A DNA stretch of 64,000 bases from Shimia_B sp038528385 (GTDB taxonomy: Bacteria; Pseudomonadota; Alphaproteobacteria; Rhodobacterales; Rhodobacteraceae). The notes beneath the pieces are model-generated. The model was not told where the DNA came from and ran no database searches. It saw only the letters and a list, made by a program, of their open reading frames with translations. A program made the translations under genes and the position numbers. Positions 1 through 7,494 of the stretch are shown here, one piece after another (position 1 is the first letter of the stretch; every line of letters begins with the position of its first letter). Where the stretch lies: positions 372,001 to 436,000 of the forward strand of contig JBCBET010000003.1 in the NCBI GenBank assembly GCA_038528385.1. The letters run 5' to 3'.

Positions 1-357
1 GCCGATCCCGAGGCCGAGGGCCGCGTAGGCCGCGATCCAGATGGCCAAGGCGAGCGAGGCGGAGCCGCCCGCCACGCCGATGGCCCAGGCCGCGGCCACG
101 ATGGCGGCGGCCGTGAGGGTGATCCCCCAAATGATGAAGGGCGTCCGCCCTCCCTTCGCGTCCGAGCGGTGGCCCCAGACGGGCCGCGTGAGCTGGACGC
201 CGTAGTGAAGCGCAACGAGGAGGCCCGGCAGCAGGGCAGGGAGCGCAAGCTCCACCGTCATCAGCCGGTTGAAGAGATTGACGGGCAGCGCGGCGAGCCC
301 GCCGATGGCGGCATTGACGAGGCAAAGCCGCGCGATGGTGAGCCAGCCCGCGCTCAT
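1..357 (-). CDS. BCH2/PucC-type major facilitator protein, N-terminal part (cut by window edge)
   Basis: The first about 118 residues are visible, beginning MSAGWLTIARLCLVNAAIGG; the rest lies beyond base 1. Hydrophobic segments alternate with short loops, and the loop after the second segment (QLTRPVWGHRSDAKGGRTPF) is the conserved cytoplasmic loop of the PucC/LhaA/BCH2 branch of the major facilitator superfamily. Family members in photosynthesis clusters are thought to move or deliver bacteriochlorophyll or to help light-harvesting complex assembly. The ATG overlaps the bchG stop (ATGA), so the two genes are translationally coupled. This is the place where orf428/bch2 sits after bchG in purple bacteria; bchP is expected next, outside the window. 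LhaA at 12913 is a paralogue. Confidence 0.85.
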   Translation of the reverse strand, partial: MSAGWLTIARLCLVNAAIGGLAALPVNLFNRLMTVELALPALLPGLLVALHYGVQLTRPVWGHRSDAKGGRTPFIIWGITLTAAAIVAAAWAIGVAGGSASLALAIWIAAYAALGLGIG

Positions 358-1253
358 GCGAGCCCCCGGAGCGCCACGGCGGCGATCATCATGCCGGCCA
401 CATAGGCGCCGACGCCCGGCCCGTTATACCAGGGGGCGAGGCCCTTCGGATCCCGAAGCATCCAGGCCATGGCCCAGCCCTGCACCGCGAGAAGTGCGGC
501 AATGGCGGCGGCGTGGCCGGGGCGCCCGAGGGCGAGGAGGAGCGCGATGACGGCGATCTGCGCGCAGGCCATGACGACACAAGCAAGGCGTGCGGCGCGT
601 TCGGGGCCGAGCGTGACCGGGAGCGAGCGCAGGCCCATCCGGCGATCACCCTCCAAAGCCTTGAAATCATTGAGTGTCATGATGCCATGGGCGCCGAGGC
701 CGTAGAGCACGGCGACGGCGATGACCTCCCAACGGGGCAGGCCCGCCACCATGATGGCGGCACCCGTGAACCAGGGCAGGCTCTCGTAGGAGAGGCCCAC
801 GAGGCCCGGCCCCCACCAGCCGGAGCGCTTCGCGCGCACGGGCTCCGCGCTATAGGCCCAGGCGGCGAGGACGGCGGCCACGGTGGCGCCGAAGCCCCAG
901 GGCCCGAGCTGCCAGCCGACGATGAGGGCGAGGACCGACATGGCCAGCGCGATCCAGAGGCCCCAGCGGCCGGGGATCCGGCCCGAGGGGATCGGGCGGT
1001 CGGGCTCGTTGATGGCGTCGACGTGGCGGTCGCACCAATCGTTGGCGGCCTGGCTCATCCCGCAGGTGATGGGGCCGGCGAGCACGATGCCGAGGAGCGC
1101 CAGCGCCCAGGCCTCCGAGAGACCCGCACCCGAGGAGACGATGCCGCAAAGATAGGCCCACATGGGCGGGAACCACGTGATCGGCTTGATCAGCGTGAGC
1201 GCCGCGGCGGGCTCCGGAAACCGGCGAATCTGAAAGGTGCCTGCGACGGACAT
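354..1253 (-). CDS. bchG: Bacteriochlorophyll synthase (geranylgeranyl/phytyl transferase)
   Basis: UbiA-family integral membrane prenyltransferase, 299 residues, the usual length. It esterifies bacteriochlorophyllide with geranylgeranyl or phytyl diphosphate, the final assembly step at the membrane. The N-terminal LIKPITWFPPMWAYLCG is the BchG/ChlG signature, and the first Asp-rich motif appears in AANDWCDRHVDAINEPDRP (NDxxDxxxD type); the second is TLNDFKALEGDRRMG. Many hydrophobic helices follow. No Shine-Dalgarno sequence precedes the ATG: a TATAGT box lies six bases upstream, which suggests a leaderless transcript, and a PpsR-type site overlaps it. It is coupled by ATGA to the following transporter gene. 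Confidence 0.96.
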   Translation of the reverse strand: MSVAGTFQIRRFPEPAAALTLIKPITWFPPMWAYLCGIVSSGAGLSEAWALALLGIVLAGPITCGMSQAANDWCDRHVDAINEPDRPIPSGRIPGRWGLWIALAMSVLALIVGWQLGPWGFGATVAAVLAAWAYSAEPVRAKRSGWWGPGLVGLSYESLPWFTGAAIMVAGLPRWEVIAVAVLYGLGAHGIMTLNDFKALEGDRRMGLRSLPVTLGPERAARLACVVMACAQIAVIALLLALGRPGHAAAIAALLAVQGWAMAWMLRDPKGLAPWYNGPGVGAYVAGMMIAAVALRGLA

Positions 1254-1254
1254 G

Positions 1255-1272
1255 TGTCAACTATACTGGACA
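1255..1272. promoter_or_regulatory. PpsR/CrtJ-type operator at the bchG start
   Basis: TGT, twelve bases, ACA, beginning two bases upstream of the bchG ATG. The outer halves read TGTCAA and TGGACA, close to the TGTCAA/TTGACA symmetry of PpsR sites. It covers the predicted -10 box and the start codon, so bound PpsR would block initiation. Assignment is by pattern and context; TGT-N12-ACA also occurs by chance in coding DNA here. Confidence 0.65.
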
Positions 1273-1284
1273 CACTCTGTCCAG
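1260..1284 (-). promoter_or_regulatory. Predicted bchG promoter with internal inverted repeat
   Basis: Read leftwards, TATAGT (1265-1260) is a good -10 box ending six bases before the bchG ATG; TTGCTG about 16 bases further up is a weak -35. A perfect inverted repeat CTGGACA/TGTCCAG with a five-base spacer (1266-1284) fills the spacer and -35 region. The initiation point would fall at or next to the start codon. No experimental start is known to me. Confidence 0.5.
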
Positions 1285-1377
1285 CAAGGATTACATTGCC
1301 GCAGGGGTCGCGGCGCGCCGCGATATTTCGCGACGAGTCAGGGGGGCTTGCGGGGAGCTTCGTGCGGGACTTCGGGC

Positions 1378-2772
1378 TCAGCCGTCCTTGGCGAGAAGGC
1401 CGTATTTGCGCAGTTTGACGTAGAGCGATTGCCGCGAGAGGCCGAGCATCTCCGCGGCGGCCACGCGGTTGTTGCGCGTCAGTTCCACGGCCGTTTCGAT
1501 GCACATCTTTTCGACGACGTCGGTGGTCTCGGACACGATGTCCTTCAACGAGGCGGAGCCCACGAGCTCCATGATCGAGCGCATGGCGTCATCGCCCACG
1601 GCCACGCCGGGCTTGCGCACGGCCTCCACGCGGGAGGCATCGCGGATCACGAAGACGAAGCTCGGATGCGCGCGGTCATCGAGATAGGTGGCGGATATTT
1701 CCACGCTCACCGCCGCGCCGTATTCCCCGGCGAGCTTGGTGGCGTACATCCGCATCTGGCCCGCGCGGGCCGCATTTTCCAAGAGCACCTTCAGGTCCAC
1801 CGTGCCGCGCGCGAGGTAATCGCCCAGCGAGCGGCCTTTGACATTGGTGAGATGCGTGGCGTCGGCGAGGCTCAGGAAGCTCTCGTTGGCCGAGCGGATC
1901 ACACCCTCCCGATCGGTGAAGACGATCGCGTCCACTCCCTCCTGGTAGAGGCCGGAGAGGTTTTCGCTCAACTCGTCGTTTACCGTCTCGCTCGCCTCGG
2001 CGAGTTCGAGACGGCAGAGCAGCAGCCGCTCGCCCGAGGCGCGGAAGACTTTGGGCAGGATGCTCACATCCTTCTGCGAGCGCCGCGCCTGGAGCGTCAC
2101 CGTGCGGCGGTCATCGGCGATGGCGGCGTTCGTTAGGCTTTCGAGGAACTCGCCCCGGCGTCGTCCTTCGAATTCCTGCGCGAAGGCGTGGCCCTGGATG
2201 TCGTCCCGCTTCCCGCCGAGCAGTTTTGCTGCAGCCGCGTTGAGATCGGTGACGCGGCCATTGGAGACCTGCACGAAAACCAGCGCCTCGGACGAGGTGT
2301 CCATGAGCACGCGGTAGCGCGTGTCGTATTCGCGCTGCGTCTCGTAATCACGCTCCAGCGCGATCTGCGCCTTGACCAATTGTTGCTGCATCTCCGCGAT
2401 CGGACGCAGGTCGCGGCCCAGCATGAGGAGCGCGCCATCCGGGGTGATTCGGTGAAACGTGTAGCGGATGGGGAATTCCCAGGCCTTGCGATCCTGGTGA
2501 TTGAGCTCCACCGCGCGCCCCGCATCCGGCCCCCCGAGGGAGGCTAGCTTGGCGTCGAGTTTCGGCACGCTTTCGGGGGTGAGCACGTCGCGCACGTTGC
2601 GCCCCTCCCAATGCTCCACGCTCTCCAGCGCCTTGGTGTGCCGGTTCACGAGAACCGACAGGATCTCGGCATCCGCAGAGATGACGAGGGAGAGGTCCGA
2701 GGCCGAGGAGATGATACCGCCCAACATCTCCGGTGCGATCAGGGGGATCGATCCGGTGGACCAGTATTTCAT
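1378..2772 (-). CDS. ppsR: Redox-responsive photosynthesis repressor PpsR/CrtJ
   Basis: Represses bch, crt and puc genes under oxygen or high light by binding TGT-N12-ACA. With the start at 2772 (MKYWSTGSIPLIAPEMLGGI) it has 464 residues, the family length. Order: N-terminal domain, Q-linker-like helix near 125-150 (MQQQLVKAQIALERDYE), two PAS domains (about 152-260 and 275-385), then a Fis-type helix-turn-helix at the C terminus (NNRVAAAEMLGLSRQSLYVK). It has only two cysteines, C253 and C424; these match the two redox cysteines (251 and 424) described for Rhodobacter PpsR. An upstream in-frame extension to 3021 overlaps ppaA and is low-complexity, so it was rejected. It lies 53 bases after ppaA and probably shares its transcript. 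Confidence 0.95.
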   Translation of the reverse strand: MKYWSTGSIPLIAPEMLGGIISSASDLSLVISADAEILSVLVNRHTKALESVEHWEGRNVRDVLTPESVPKLDAKLASLGGPDAGRAVELNHQDRKAWEFPIRYTFHRITPDGALLMLGRDLRPIAEMQQQLVKAQIALERDYETQREYDTRYRVLMDTSSEALVFVQVSNGRVTDLNAAAAKLLGGKRDDIQGHAFAQEFEGRRRGEFLESLTNAAIADDRRTVTLQARRSQKDVSILPKVFRASGERLLLCRLELAEASETVNDELSENLSGLYQEGVDAIVFTDREGVIRSANESFLSLADATHLTNVKGRSLGDYLARGTVDLKVLLENAARAGQMRMYATKLAGEYGAAVSVEISATYLDDRAHPSFVFVIRDASRVEAVRKPGVAVGDDAMRSIMELVGSASLKDIVSETTDVVEKMCIETAVELTRNNRVAAAEMLGLSRQSLYVKLRKYGLLAKDG

Positions 2773-2825
2773 CCCCCGCGAGGTCACGGGGCCAAACTCT
2801 GGCGAATGATCTGCGCCATCATCGT

Positions 2826-3656
2826 CTAGCCCCCCAAACCCGAGTGTCCTGGCGGCGCGACGGCGAGCACCGGGATCGTCAGCCCGCATGCTCTCAACGC
2901 CTCTTCTGGATTGTTTGATACGTGATCTGCACCGGTGAGTGTCTTGATATCCGTGTCCATGTCCGTGATCGAGCCGCCGACCACGATGGGCGTGACGGAG
3001 CGCGACGCTGCGCGGATACAATTGACCATATCCCGGACCGATTCAAGCCTTTGCGAGGCGGCCGCCGAAATCAGCACAGCGTTGAAATCATGGGTTTCTA
3101 CGAGCTCCGAGAGCTCCAGCGCGCCGAGGCCCAGGGCCATCTGCGGCGCCACCCCCACCCGGCGGAGCCGATCGGCGACGATGCCCGCGCCGAGGGTGTG
3201 GTAGGCGTCCTGCGGCACCGCCACGAGCACGCTCTGCGCGCCGGGGTCGGTGACCTGCGGGGCGCGCAGATCGCGCAGGACCGCCTGCAGCCGCGCGGAC
3301 CCGATGGTCACGTCGGCGAAACTCATCTGATCCTCGCACCAGGCCGCGCCGAGCTTGTGCGCAGCGGCGGGGATGTAGCGGTCGACGATGCCCGCCCGGG
3401 AGATACCCGCCGCGCTGAAGCGGGCGAGCACCGCCTGCCGCGGCGCGTCCTCGAACGCCATGACGGCGGCGATCAGCTCTTCGAGCAGGTCGTGGCGCAC
3501 GGCGCCTTTCGCCACCTGCGAATTCGACGCAACGACCGAGAGCACGCGGGACGCGAGCGCTGCTACCGTGTTTGGGGCGCCTTGACCGCCGGAAACGCCT
3601 AGGCCGATATTGGCCGGCTTTCCCGTTGAACGGCCCTGGTCTGGGCCATCTGACAT
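2826..3656 (-). CDS. ppaA: PpaA/AerR, B12-binding-domain antirepressor of photosynthesis genes
   Basis: 276 residues from the ATG at 3656, which has a GAGGAA ribosome site eight bases upstream; an in-frame start at 3773 would run through the operator region and was rejected. The C-terminal two thirds is a methionine-synthase-type cobalamin-binding fold: helical cap with KLGAAWCEDQMSFADVTIGS, then VAVPQDAYHTLGAGIVADRL with the DxYH/HxxG-type loop, and a Rossmann half ending in VVGGSITD. AerR/PpaA of purple bacteria binds cobalamin and modulates PpsR/CrtJ. Its position directly before ppsR and divergent from bchF fits that role. A cobalamin biosynthesis cluster lies downstream of the same photosynthesis region. 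Confidence 0.9.
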   Translation of the reverse strand: MSDGPDQGRSTGKPANIGLGVSGGQGAPNTVAALASRVLSVVASNSQVAKGAVRHDLLEELIAAVMAFEDAPRQAVLARFSAAGISRAGIVDRYIPAAAHKLGAAWCEDQMSFADVTIGSARLQAVLRDLRAPQVTDPGAQSVLVAVPQDAYHTLGAGIVADRLRRVGVAPQMALGLGALELSELVETHDFNAVLISAAASQRLESVRDMVNCIRAASRSVTPIVVGGSITDMDTDIKTLTGADHVSNNPEEALRACGLTIPVLAVAPPGHSGLGG

Positions 3657-3754
3657 AAAAACGTTCCTCAAGGCCGCTTGCACCGTCGTGAACCCCCAGG
3701 ATTGGTGGTTGAGGTTTGCGGGCCTGCCGTAACTGTCTCTTACTGCCTCCCCAA

Positions 3755-3772
3755 TGTCAAAACACTTTGACA
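3755..3772. promoter_or_regulatory. PpsR-type operator upstream of ppaA
   Basis: A textbook TGTCAA-N6-TTGACA palindrome (TGT-N12-ACA). It lies 99 bases upstream of the chosen ppaA start; each half-site is also a perfect -35 hexamer on one strand. Confidence 0.7.
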
Positions 3773-3885
3773 TTTCAGTCGGGCGTCGCCGGGTCCGGAG
3801 CGTCTCGATGGCTGCGGCGCGGCGCTGCCGTGCGCGCCAGGCGAGGCGCAGGGCGGCCCGGCATCGACGCGCCGACGCGGCAAAG

Positions 3886-3918
3886 TGTCAACTATTCAAG
3901 TGTAAGCTTAACTTGACA
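3886..3918. promoter_or_regulatory. Compound PpsR-type operator and -35 region of bchF
   Basis: TGT-N12-ACA at 3901-3918 (halves TGTAAG and TTGACA) with an additional TGTCAA half-site at 3886-3891, so AGTGTCAA and TTGACACT form an outer inverted repeat. TTGACA (3913-3918) followed 17 bases later by TAGCGT gives a candidate promoter for bchF whose -35 is the operator half-site. Confidence 0.65.
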
Positions 3919-3972
3919 CTCCGTTTCGCGGCCCATAGCGTGAGGAAGCACGACCTGTCAGGGAGTCGGAGC

Positions 3973-4530
3973 ATGTCACCTCAGGGTTCCAATCCCGCGG
4001 AGGGTCCGATCATGGGCCCCCGCGGCACGCCCCCGCTTTATACGCCCGCCGAGCGCGCGCGGCGCGACGCCAGCGTCTGGACGCGTGTCCAGGGCGTGCT
4101 GGCCCCGCTGCAGTTCCTCGTGTTTCTGGTCTCGCTCGTGCTGGTCATCCGCTACCTCGCCACCGGCGCGGGTTACGAGCTCGCCACGCTGTCGATCCTC
4201 GCCAAGACGGCGCTCCTCTACCTCATCATGGTCACCGGCGCGATCTGGGAGAAGGCCGTCTTCGGCCGCTATCTCTTTGCGCCGGCATTCTTTTGGGAAG
4301 ATGTCTTTTCCTTTGCGGTGATCGGGCTGCACACGGCCTATCTCTGGATGCTGTTTGCCGGAACGGCGGGCCCGCGCGCGGAGATGGTGATCGCGCTAGC
4401 GGCCTACGCGGCCTACGTGATCAACGCTGCGCAGTTCCTGCTGAAGCTCCGACAGGCCCGGCGTCAGGGTGAGGCCCCGGCGCCCGAGGCTGCAACGATC
4501 CTTCTGCACGCGGAGCACGCGCGGCCATGA
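3973..4530 (+). CDS. bchF: 3-vinyl bacteriochlorophyllide hydratase
   Basis: Adds water across the 3-vinyl group of (bacterio)chlorophyllide on the way to bacteriochlorophyll a. 185 residues from ATG 3973, after a GGAG-like ribosome site; an alternative ATG at 4012 is possible. The motif YTPAERARRDASVWTRVQGV near residue 23 and the sequence GAIWEKAVFGRYLFAPAF are characteristic of BchF. Four hydrophobic helices make it a membrane protein. It is first in the bchFNBHLM operon; its stop overlaps the bchN ATG (ATGA). Confidence 0.95.
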   Translation: MSPQGSNPAEGPIMGPRGTPPLYTPAERARRDASVWTRVQGVLAPLQFLVFLVSLVLVIRYLATGAGYELATLSILAKTALLYLIMVTGAIWEKAVFGRYLFAPAFFWEDVFSFAVIGLHTAYLWMLFAGTAGPRAEMVIALAAYAAYVINAAQFLLKLRQARRQGEAPAPEAATILLHAEHARP

Positions 4531-5846
4531 AGGACCTGCCCACCCCTGCCGCACCCGCCACCGGTTGCCGCGACGTGCCCGTCCTGAAGGAGCGCGGGCA
4601 GCGCGAGGTTTTTTGCGGGCTCACCGGAATCATCTGGCTACATCGGAAGATGCAGGACGCCTTCTTTCTGGTCGTGGGCTCGCGGACCTGCGCGCATCTG
4701 CTGCAATCGGCGGCCGGCGTCATGATCTTCGCCGAGCCGCGCTTCGGCACCGCCATCCTGGAGGAGCAGGACCTCGCCGGCATGGCCGACGCCCAGGACG
4801 AGCTCGACCGCGAAGTGGCGCGCCTACTGTCAAGGCGGCCTGACATTCGCCAGCTTTTCCTGGTGGGCTCCTGCCCGTCGGAAGTGATCAAGCTCGACCT
4901 CGCCCGCGCCGCCGAGCGGCTCTCGGGCGTGTATGCGCCCGCTGTGCGCGTGGTGAACTTCTCCGGTTCCGGGATCGAGACGACCTTCACCCAGGGCGAA
5001 GATGCCTGCCTCGCCGCGCTCGCGCGCGACCTGCCGGGGACGGACGCCGAAAACCTCGTGGTGGTGGGTGCGCTCCCCGACGTGGTGGAGGACCAGATGC
5101 GCGGCCTTCTGGAGGGCCTCGGGATCGGGACCGTCTCCGTCCTTCCAGCGCGCCGCGCCGGCGATCACCCGGCCATCGGGGCGAACACGCGCTTCATCCT
5201 CGCGCAGCCCTTCCTCGGCGACACCCATGCTGTCCTCGTCGGCCGCGGTGCCACCCATCTTTCCGCGCCTTTCCCCTTCGGCGAGGCAGGAACGACCGCT
5301 TGGCTCCGCACCGTCGCCGAGGCGTACGGCGTGAGCAAGGAGCACTTCGAGGCGGTCACCGCCGCCCCCCGCGCCCGCGCGCGGAAGGCCATCGCCGCCG
5401 CCGCGCAGGACCTCGCGGGCCGCTCCGTCTTCTTCTTCCCCGACAGCCAGCTCGAGATCCCGCTCGCGCGCTTTCTCGCCACCGAATGCGGCATGCGCCC
5501 CCTCGAGATCGGCCAGCCCTACATCACGAAGGAGATCGTGGGGCCCGACCTCGATCTGATCCCCGCCGATGAAACCGGGGGCCCGGTTATCTCCGAGGGC
5601 CAGGATGTCGACCTCCAGCTCGACCGCGCCCGCGCGCTGCGCCCCGACATCACGGTTTGCGGGCTCGGCCTCGCCAATCCGCTGGAGGCCGAGAGACTCA
5701 CCACCAAATGGGCCATCGAGCTCGTCTTCACGCCGGTCCACTTCTACGAACAGGCCGGCGACCTCGCCGCGCTCTTTGCCCGCCCGCTCCGCCGCAAGGC
5801 GATGATCCGCGCCATGCACCCGAACCGCATGGAGGCCGCGGAATGA
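4527..5846 (+). CDS. bchN: Light-independent protochlorophyllide reductase subunit N
   Basis: With BchB forms the nitrogenase-like NB-protein that reduces ring D of protochlorophyllide using electrons from BchL. 439 residues, slightly over the usual about 428. Three [4Fe-4S] ligand cysteines are visible at C30 (VFCGLTG), C55 (SRTCAHL) and C116 (VGSCPSEV); these match the BchN ligands, the fourth being an Asp from BchB. The remainder is the nitrogenase component 1 fold. It starts inside the bchF stop; about 76 bases holding a repeat element separate it from bchB. Confidence 0.97.
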   Translation: MKDLPTPAAPATGCRDVPVLKERGQREVFCGLTGIIWLHRKMQDAFFLVVGSRTCAHLLQSAAGVMIFAEPRFGTAILEEQDLAGMADAQDELDREVARLLSRRPDIRQLFLVGSCPSEVIKLDLARAAERLSGVYAPAVRVVNFSGSGIETTFTQGEDACLAALARDLPGTDAENLVVVGALPDVVEDQMRGLLEGLGIGTVSVLPARRAGDHPAIGANTRFILAQPFLGDTHAVLVGRGATHLSAPFPFGEAGTTAWLRTVAEAYGVSKEHFEAVTAAPRARARKAIAAAAQDLAGRSVFFFPDSQLEIPLARFLATECGMRPLEIGQPYITKEIVGPDLDLIPADETGGPVISEGQDVDLQLDRARALRPDITVCGLGLANPLEAERLTTKWAIELVFTPVHFYEQAGDLAALFARPLRRKAMIRAMHPNRMEAAE

Positions 5847-5863
5847 CCCCGCTCGCCGCGCCC

Positions 5864-5913
5864 GTTTTCTTTGTGCCCCGTACTTCGGGGGGTCTGGGGG
5901 GCTGGCCCCCCAG
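5864..5913 (+). repeat. Interspersed repeat, family 1, copy A (bchN-bchB gap)
   Basis: TTTCTTTGTGC, three bases, GTACTTC, a G-run, then a hairpin TGGGGGG/CCCCCCA with a CTGG loop (5895-5912). The same modules recur at 44333-44377 and, without the hairpin, inverted at 7277-7297 and 44253-44273. The hairpin lacks a following T-run, so it resembles a processing or stabilising stem more than a terminator. Confidence 0.7.
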
Positions 5914-5922
5914 GACGTTGCC

Positions 5923-7494
5923 ATGAAGCTCTCCGTCTGGACCTATGAGGGCCCGCCCCATGTGGGCGCCATGCGCGTGGCCACCGGGATGCGCGGGCTG
6001 CACTACGTGCTCCATGCCCCGCAGGGCGACACCTATGCCGATCTGCTCTTCACCATGATCGAGCGCCGGGACCACCGCCCGCCGGTGAGCTACACGACCT
6101 TCCAGGCGCGCGATCTCGGCGCCGACACCGCCCATCTCTTCAAGGATGCCTGCGCGGACGCCGTGGCGCGTTTCCAGCCCGAGGCGATCATCGTGGGCGC
6201 CTCCTGTACGGCGGAACTCATCCAGGACGATCCCGGCGGGCTGGCCGAGACGATGGATCTCGGCGTGCCCGTTATCCCGCTCGAGCTGCCGAGCTATTCG
6301 AGGAAGGAAAATTACGGCGCCGACGAGACGTTCTTCCAGATCGTGCGCCATCTCTCCGGGCCGCTCGAGCGCACGGAGGAGGTCACCTGCAACCTCATCG
6401 GGCCCACGGGCCTCGGCTTCCGCCATCGCGACGACGTCGAAGAGCTCACGCGGCTTCTCGCAGAGATGGGCGTGGCCGTGAACGTCGTGGCTCCCATGGG
6501 CGCCACGCCCACCGATCTGACCTGGCTGGGCGCCGCGCATTTCAACGTGCTGATGTATCCCGAGACGGGAGAGGCCGCCTGCCGCTGGATGGAGCGGGAG
6601 CTCGGCCTCCCCTTCACCAAGACCGTGCCCATCGGCGTGGGCGCCACGCGCGATTTCATCGCCGAGGTGCAGGCCCTTACCGGCCTGGGCCACGCGCCGG
6701 ACGAAAGCCGGCTGCGCCTGCCCTGGTGGTCGCGGAGCGTCGATTCGACCTACCTCACCGGCAAGCGGGTCTTCCTCTTCGGCGACGGAACGCACGTTCG
6801 CGCCGCCGCGCGCATCGCGGCCGAGGAGATGGGCTTCGAGGTGGTGGGCCTCGGCTGCTACAACCGCGAGATGGCCCGCGACATTCGCGCGCTCGCCGCC
6901 GAGATGGGCGTCCCCTGCTTCGTCACCGACGACTACCTGGAGGTGGAGGAGGCCGTCATCGACCTCGCGCCGGAGATGATCCTCGGCACCCAGATGGAGC
7001 GCCATATCGGCAAGCGCCTGGGCATCCCCTGCGCCGTCATCTCCGCCCCCGTCCACGTGCAGGACTTCCCCGCGCGCTATTCCCCCATGATGGGCTTCGA
7101 GGGCGCCAACGTGATCTTCGACACCTGGGTGCACCCGCTCGTCATGGGGCTCGAGGAGCACCTCCTTCACATGTTCCGCGAGGATTTCGAGTTCCACGAC
7201 GAGAACGGCGCCAGCCATCACGGCGGGACGATCGATCTGCGGTCCGCGCCGGTGGAGGCGCCGGATCCCTCCGGGGGAAGTACGGAGCACAAAGAAGACG
7301 GGGTTTCGCTCCCCGAGGTGCAATCGGACGGGTCGGTGGTCTGGCTGCCGGCGGCCGAGGCGGAGTTGAAGAAAATCCCCTTCTTCGTGCGCGGCAAGGC
7401 CAAGCGGAACACGGAGGCCTTCGCGGCGGAGCGCGGCGTGGCCCGGATCAGCGTGGAGACCCTCTACGAGGCGAAGGCCCATTATGCGCGATAG
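5923..7494 (+). CDS. bchB: Light-independent protochlorophyllide reductase subunit B
   Basis: Catalytic partner of BchN in dark-operative protochlorophyllide oxidoreductase. 523 residues. D36 (HAPQGDTYADL) is the aspartate that completes the NB [4Fe-4S] cluster; the nitrogenase component 1 domain runs to about residue 420, and the C-terminal domain contains AELKKIPFFVRGKAKRNTE, the conserved ChlB/BchB tail. Oddity: between about residues 440 and 470 there is a hydrophilic insert (SGGSTEHKEDGVS) encoded by a copy of an interspersed repeat found elsewhere only between genes. The gene ends eleven bases inside bchH. Confidence 0.97.
   Translation: MKLSVWTYEGPPHVGAMRVATGMRGLHYVLHAPQGDTYADLLFTMIERRDHRPPVSYTTFQARDLGADTAHLFKDACADAVARFQPEAIIVGASCTAELIQDDPGGLAETMDLGVPVIPLELPSYSRKENYGADETFFQIVRHLSGPLERTEEVTCNLIGPTGLGFRHRDDVEELTRLLAEMGVAVNVVAPMGATPTDLTWLGAAHFNVLMYPETGEAACRWMERELGLPFTKTVPIGVGATRDFIAEVQALTGLGHAPDESRLRLPWWSRSVDSTYLTGKRVFLFGDGTHVRAAARIAAEEMGFEVVGLGCYNREMARDIRALAAEMGVPCFVTDDYLEVEEAVIDLAPEMILGTQMERHIGKRLGIPCAVISAPVHVQDFPARYSPMMGFEGANVIFDTWVHPLVMGLEEHLLHMFREDFEFHDENGASHHGGTIDLRSAPVEAPDPSGGSTEHKEDGVSLPEVQSDGSVVWLPAAEAELKKIPFFVRGKAKRNTEAFAAERGVARISVETLYEAKAHYAR
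7277..7297 (-). repeat. Interspersed repeat, family 1, copy B (inside bchB)
   Basis: GAAGTAC, GGA, GCACAAAGAAG on the plus strand; the 21 bases are the exact reverse complement of 44333-44353 in the GNAT-era gap. Flanking bases (CCTCCGGG on one side, ACGGG on the other) also match copy C at 44245-44277. It is in frame within bchB and codes part of its C-terminal linker. Confidence 0.8.

Larger units (their letters stand above)
3657..3972. promoter_or_regulatory. Divergent ppaA/bchF control region
   Basis: 316 bases without a gene between two divergent photosynthesis operons. It holds one symmetric PpsR-type site nearer ppaA (3755-3772), a compound site nearer bchF (3886-3918), and TTGACA elements embedded in both that could serve as -35 boxes. 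The middle (about 3780-3880) is GC-rich and shows nothing else recognisable. Confidence 0.7.

Noticed and set aside
2773..3021. N-terminal extension of the ppsR frame
   Set aside because: It overlaps ppaA and is His/Arg-rich; the family-typical start is the ATG at 2772.
4828..4845. TGT-N12-ACA inside bchN
   Set aside because: Lies in coding sequence far from any start; the pattern is expected by chance several times in 64 kb.
5728..7482. 584-codon open frame antisense to bchB
   Set aside because: Same antisense effect: low-complexity composition, no ribosome site, bchB is certain.
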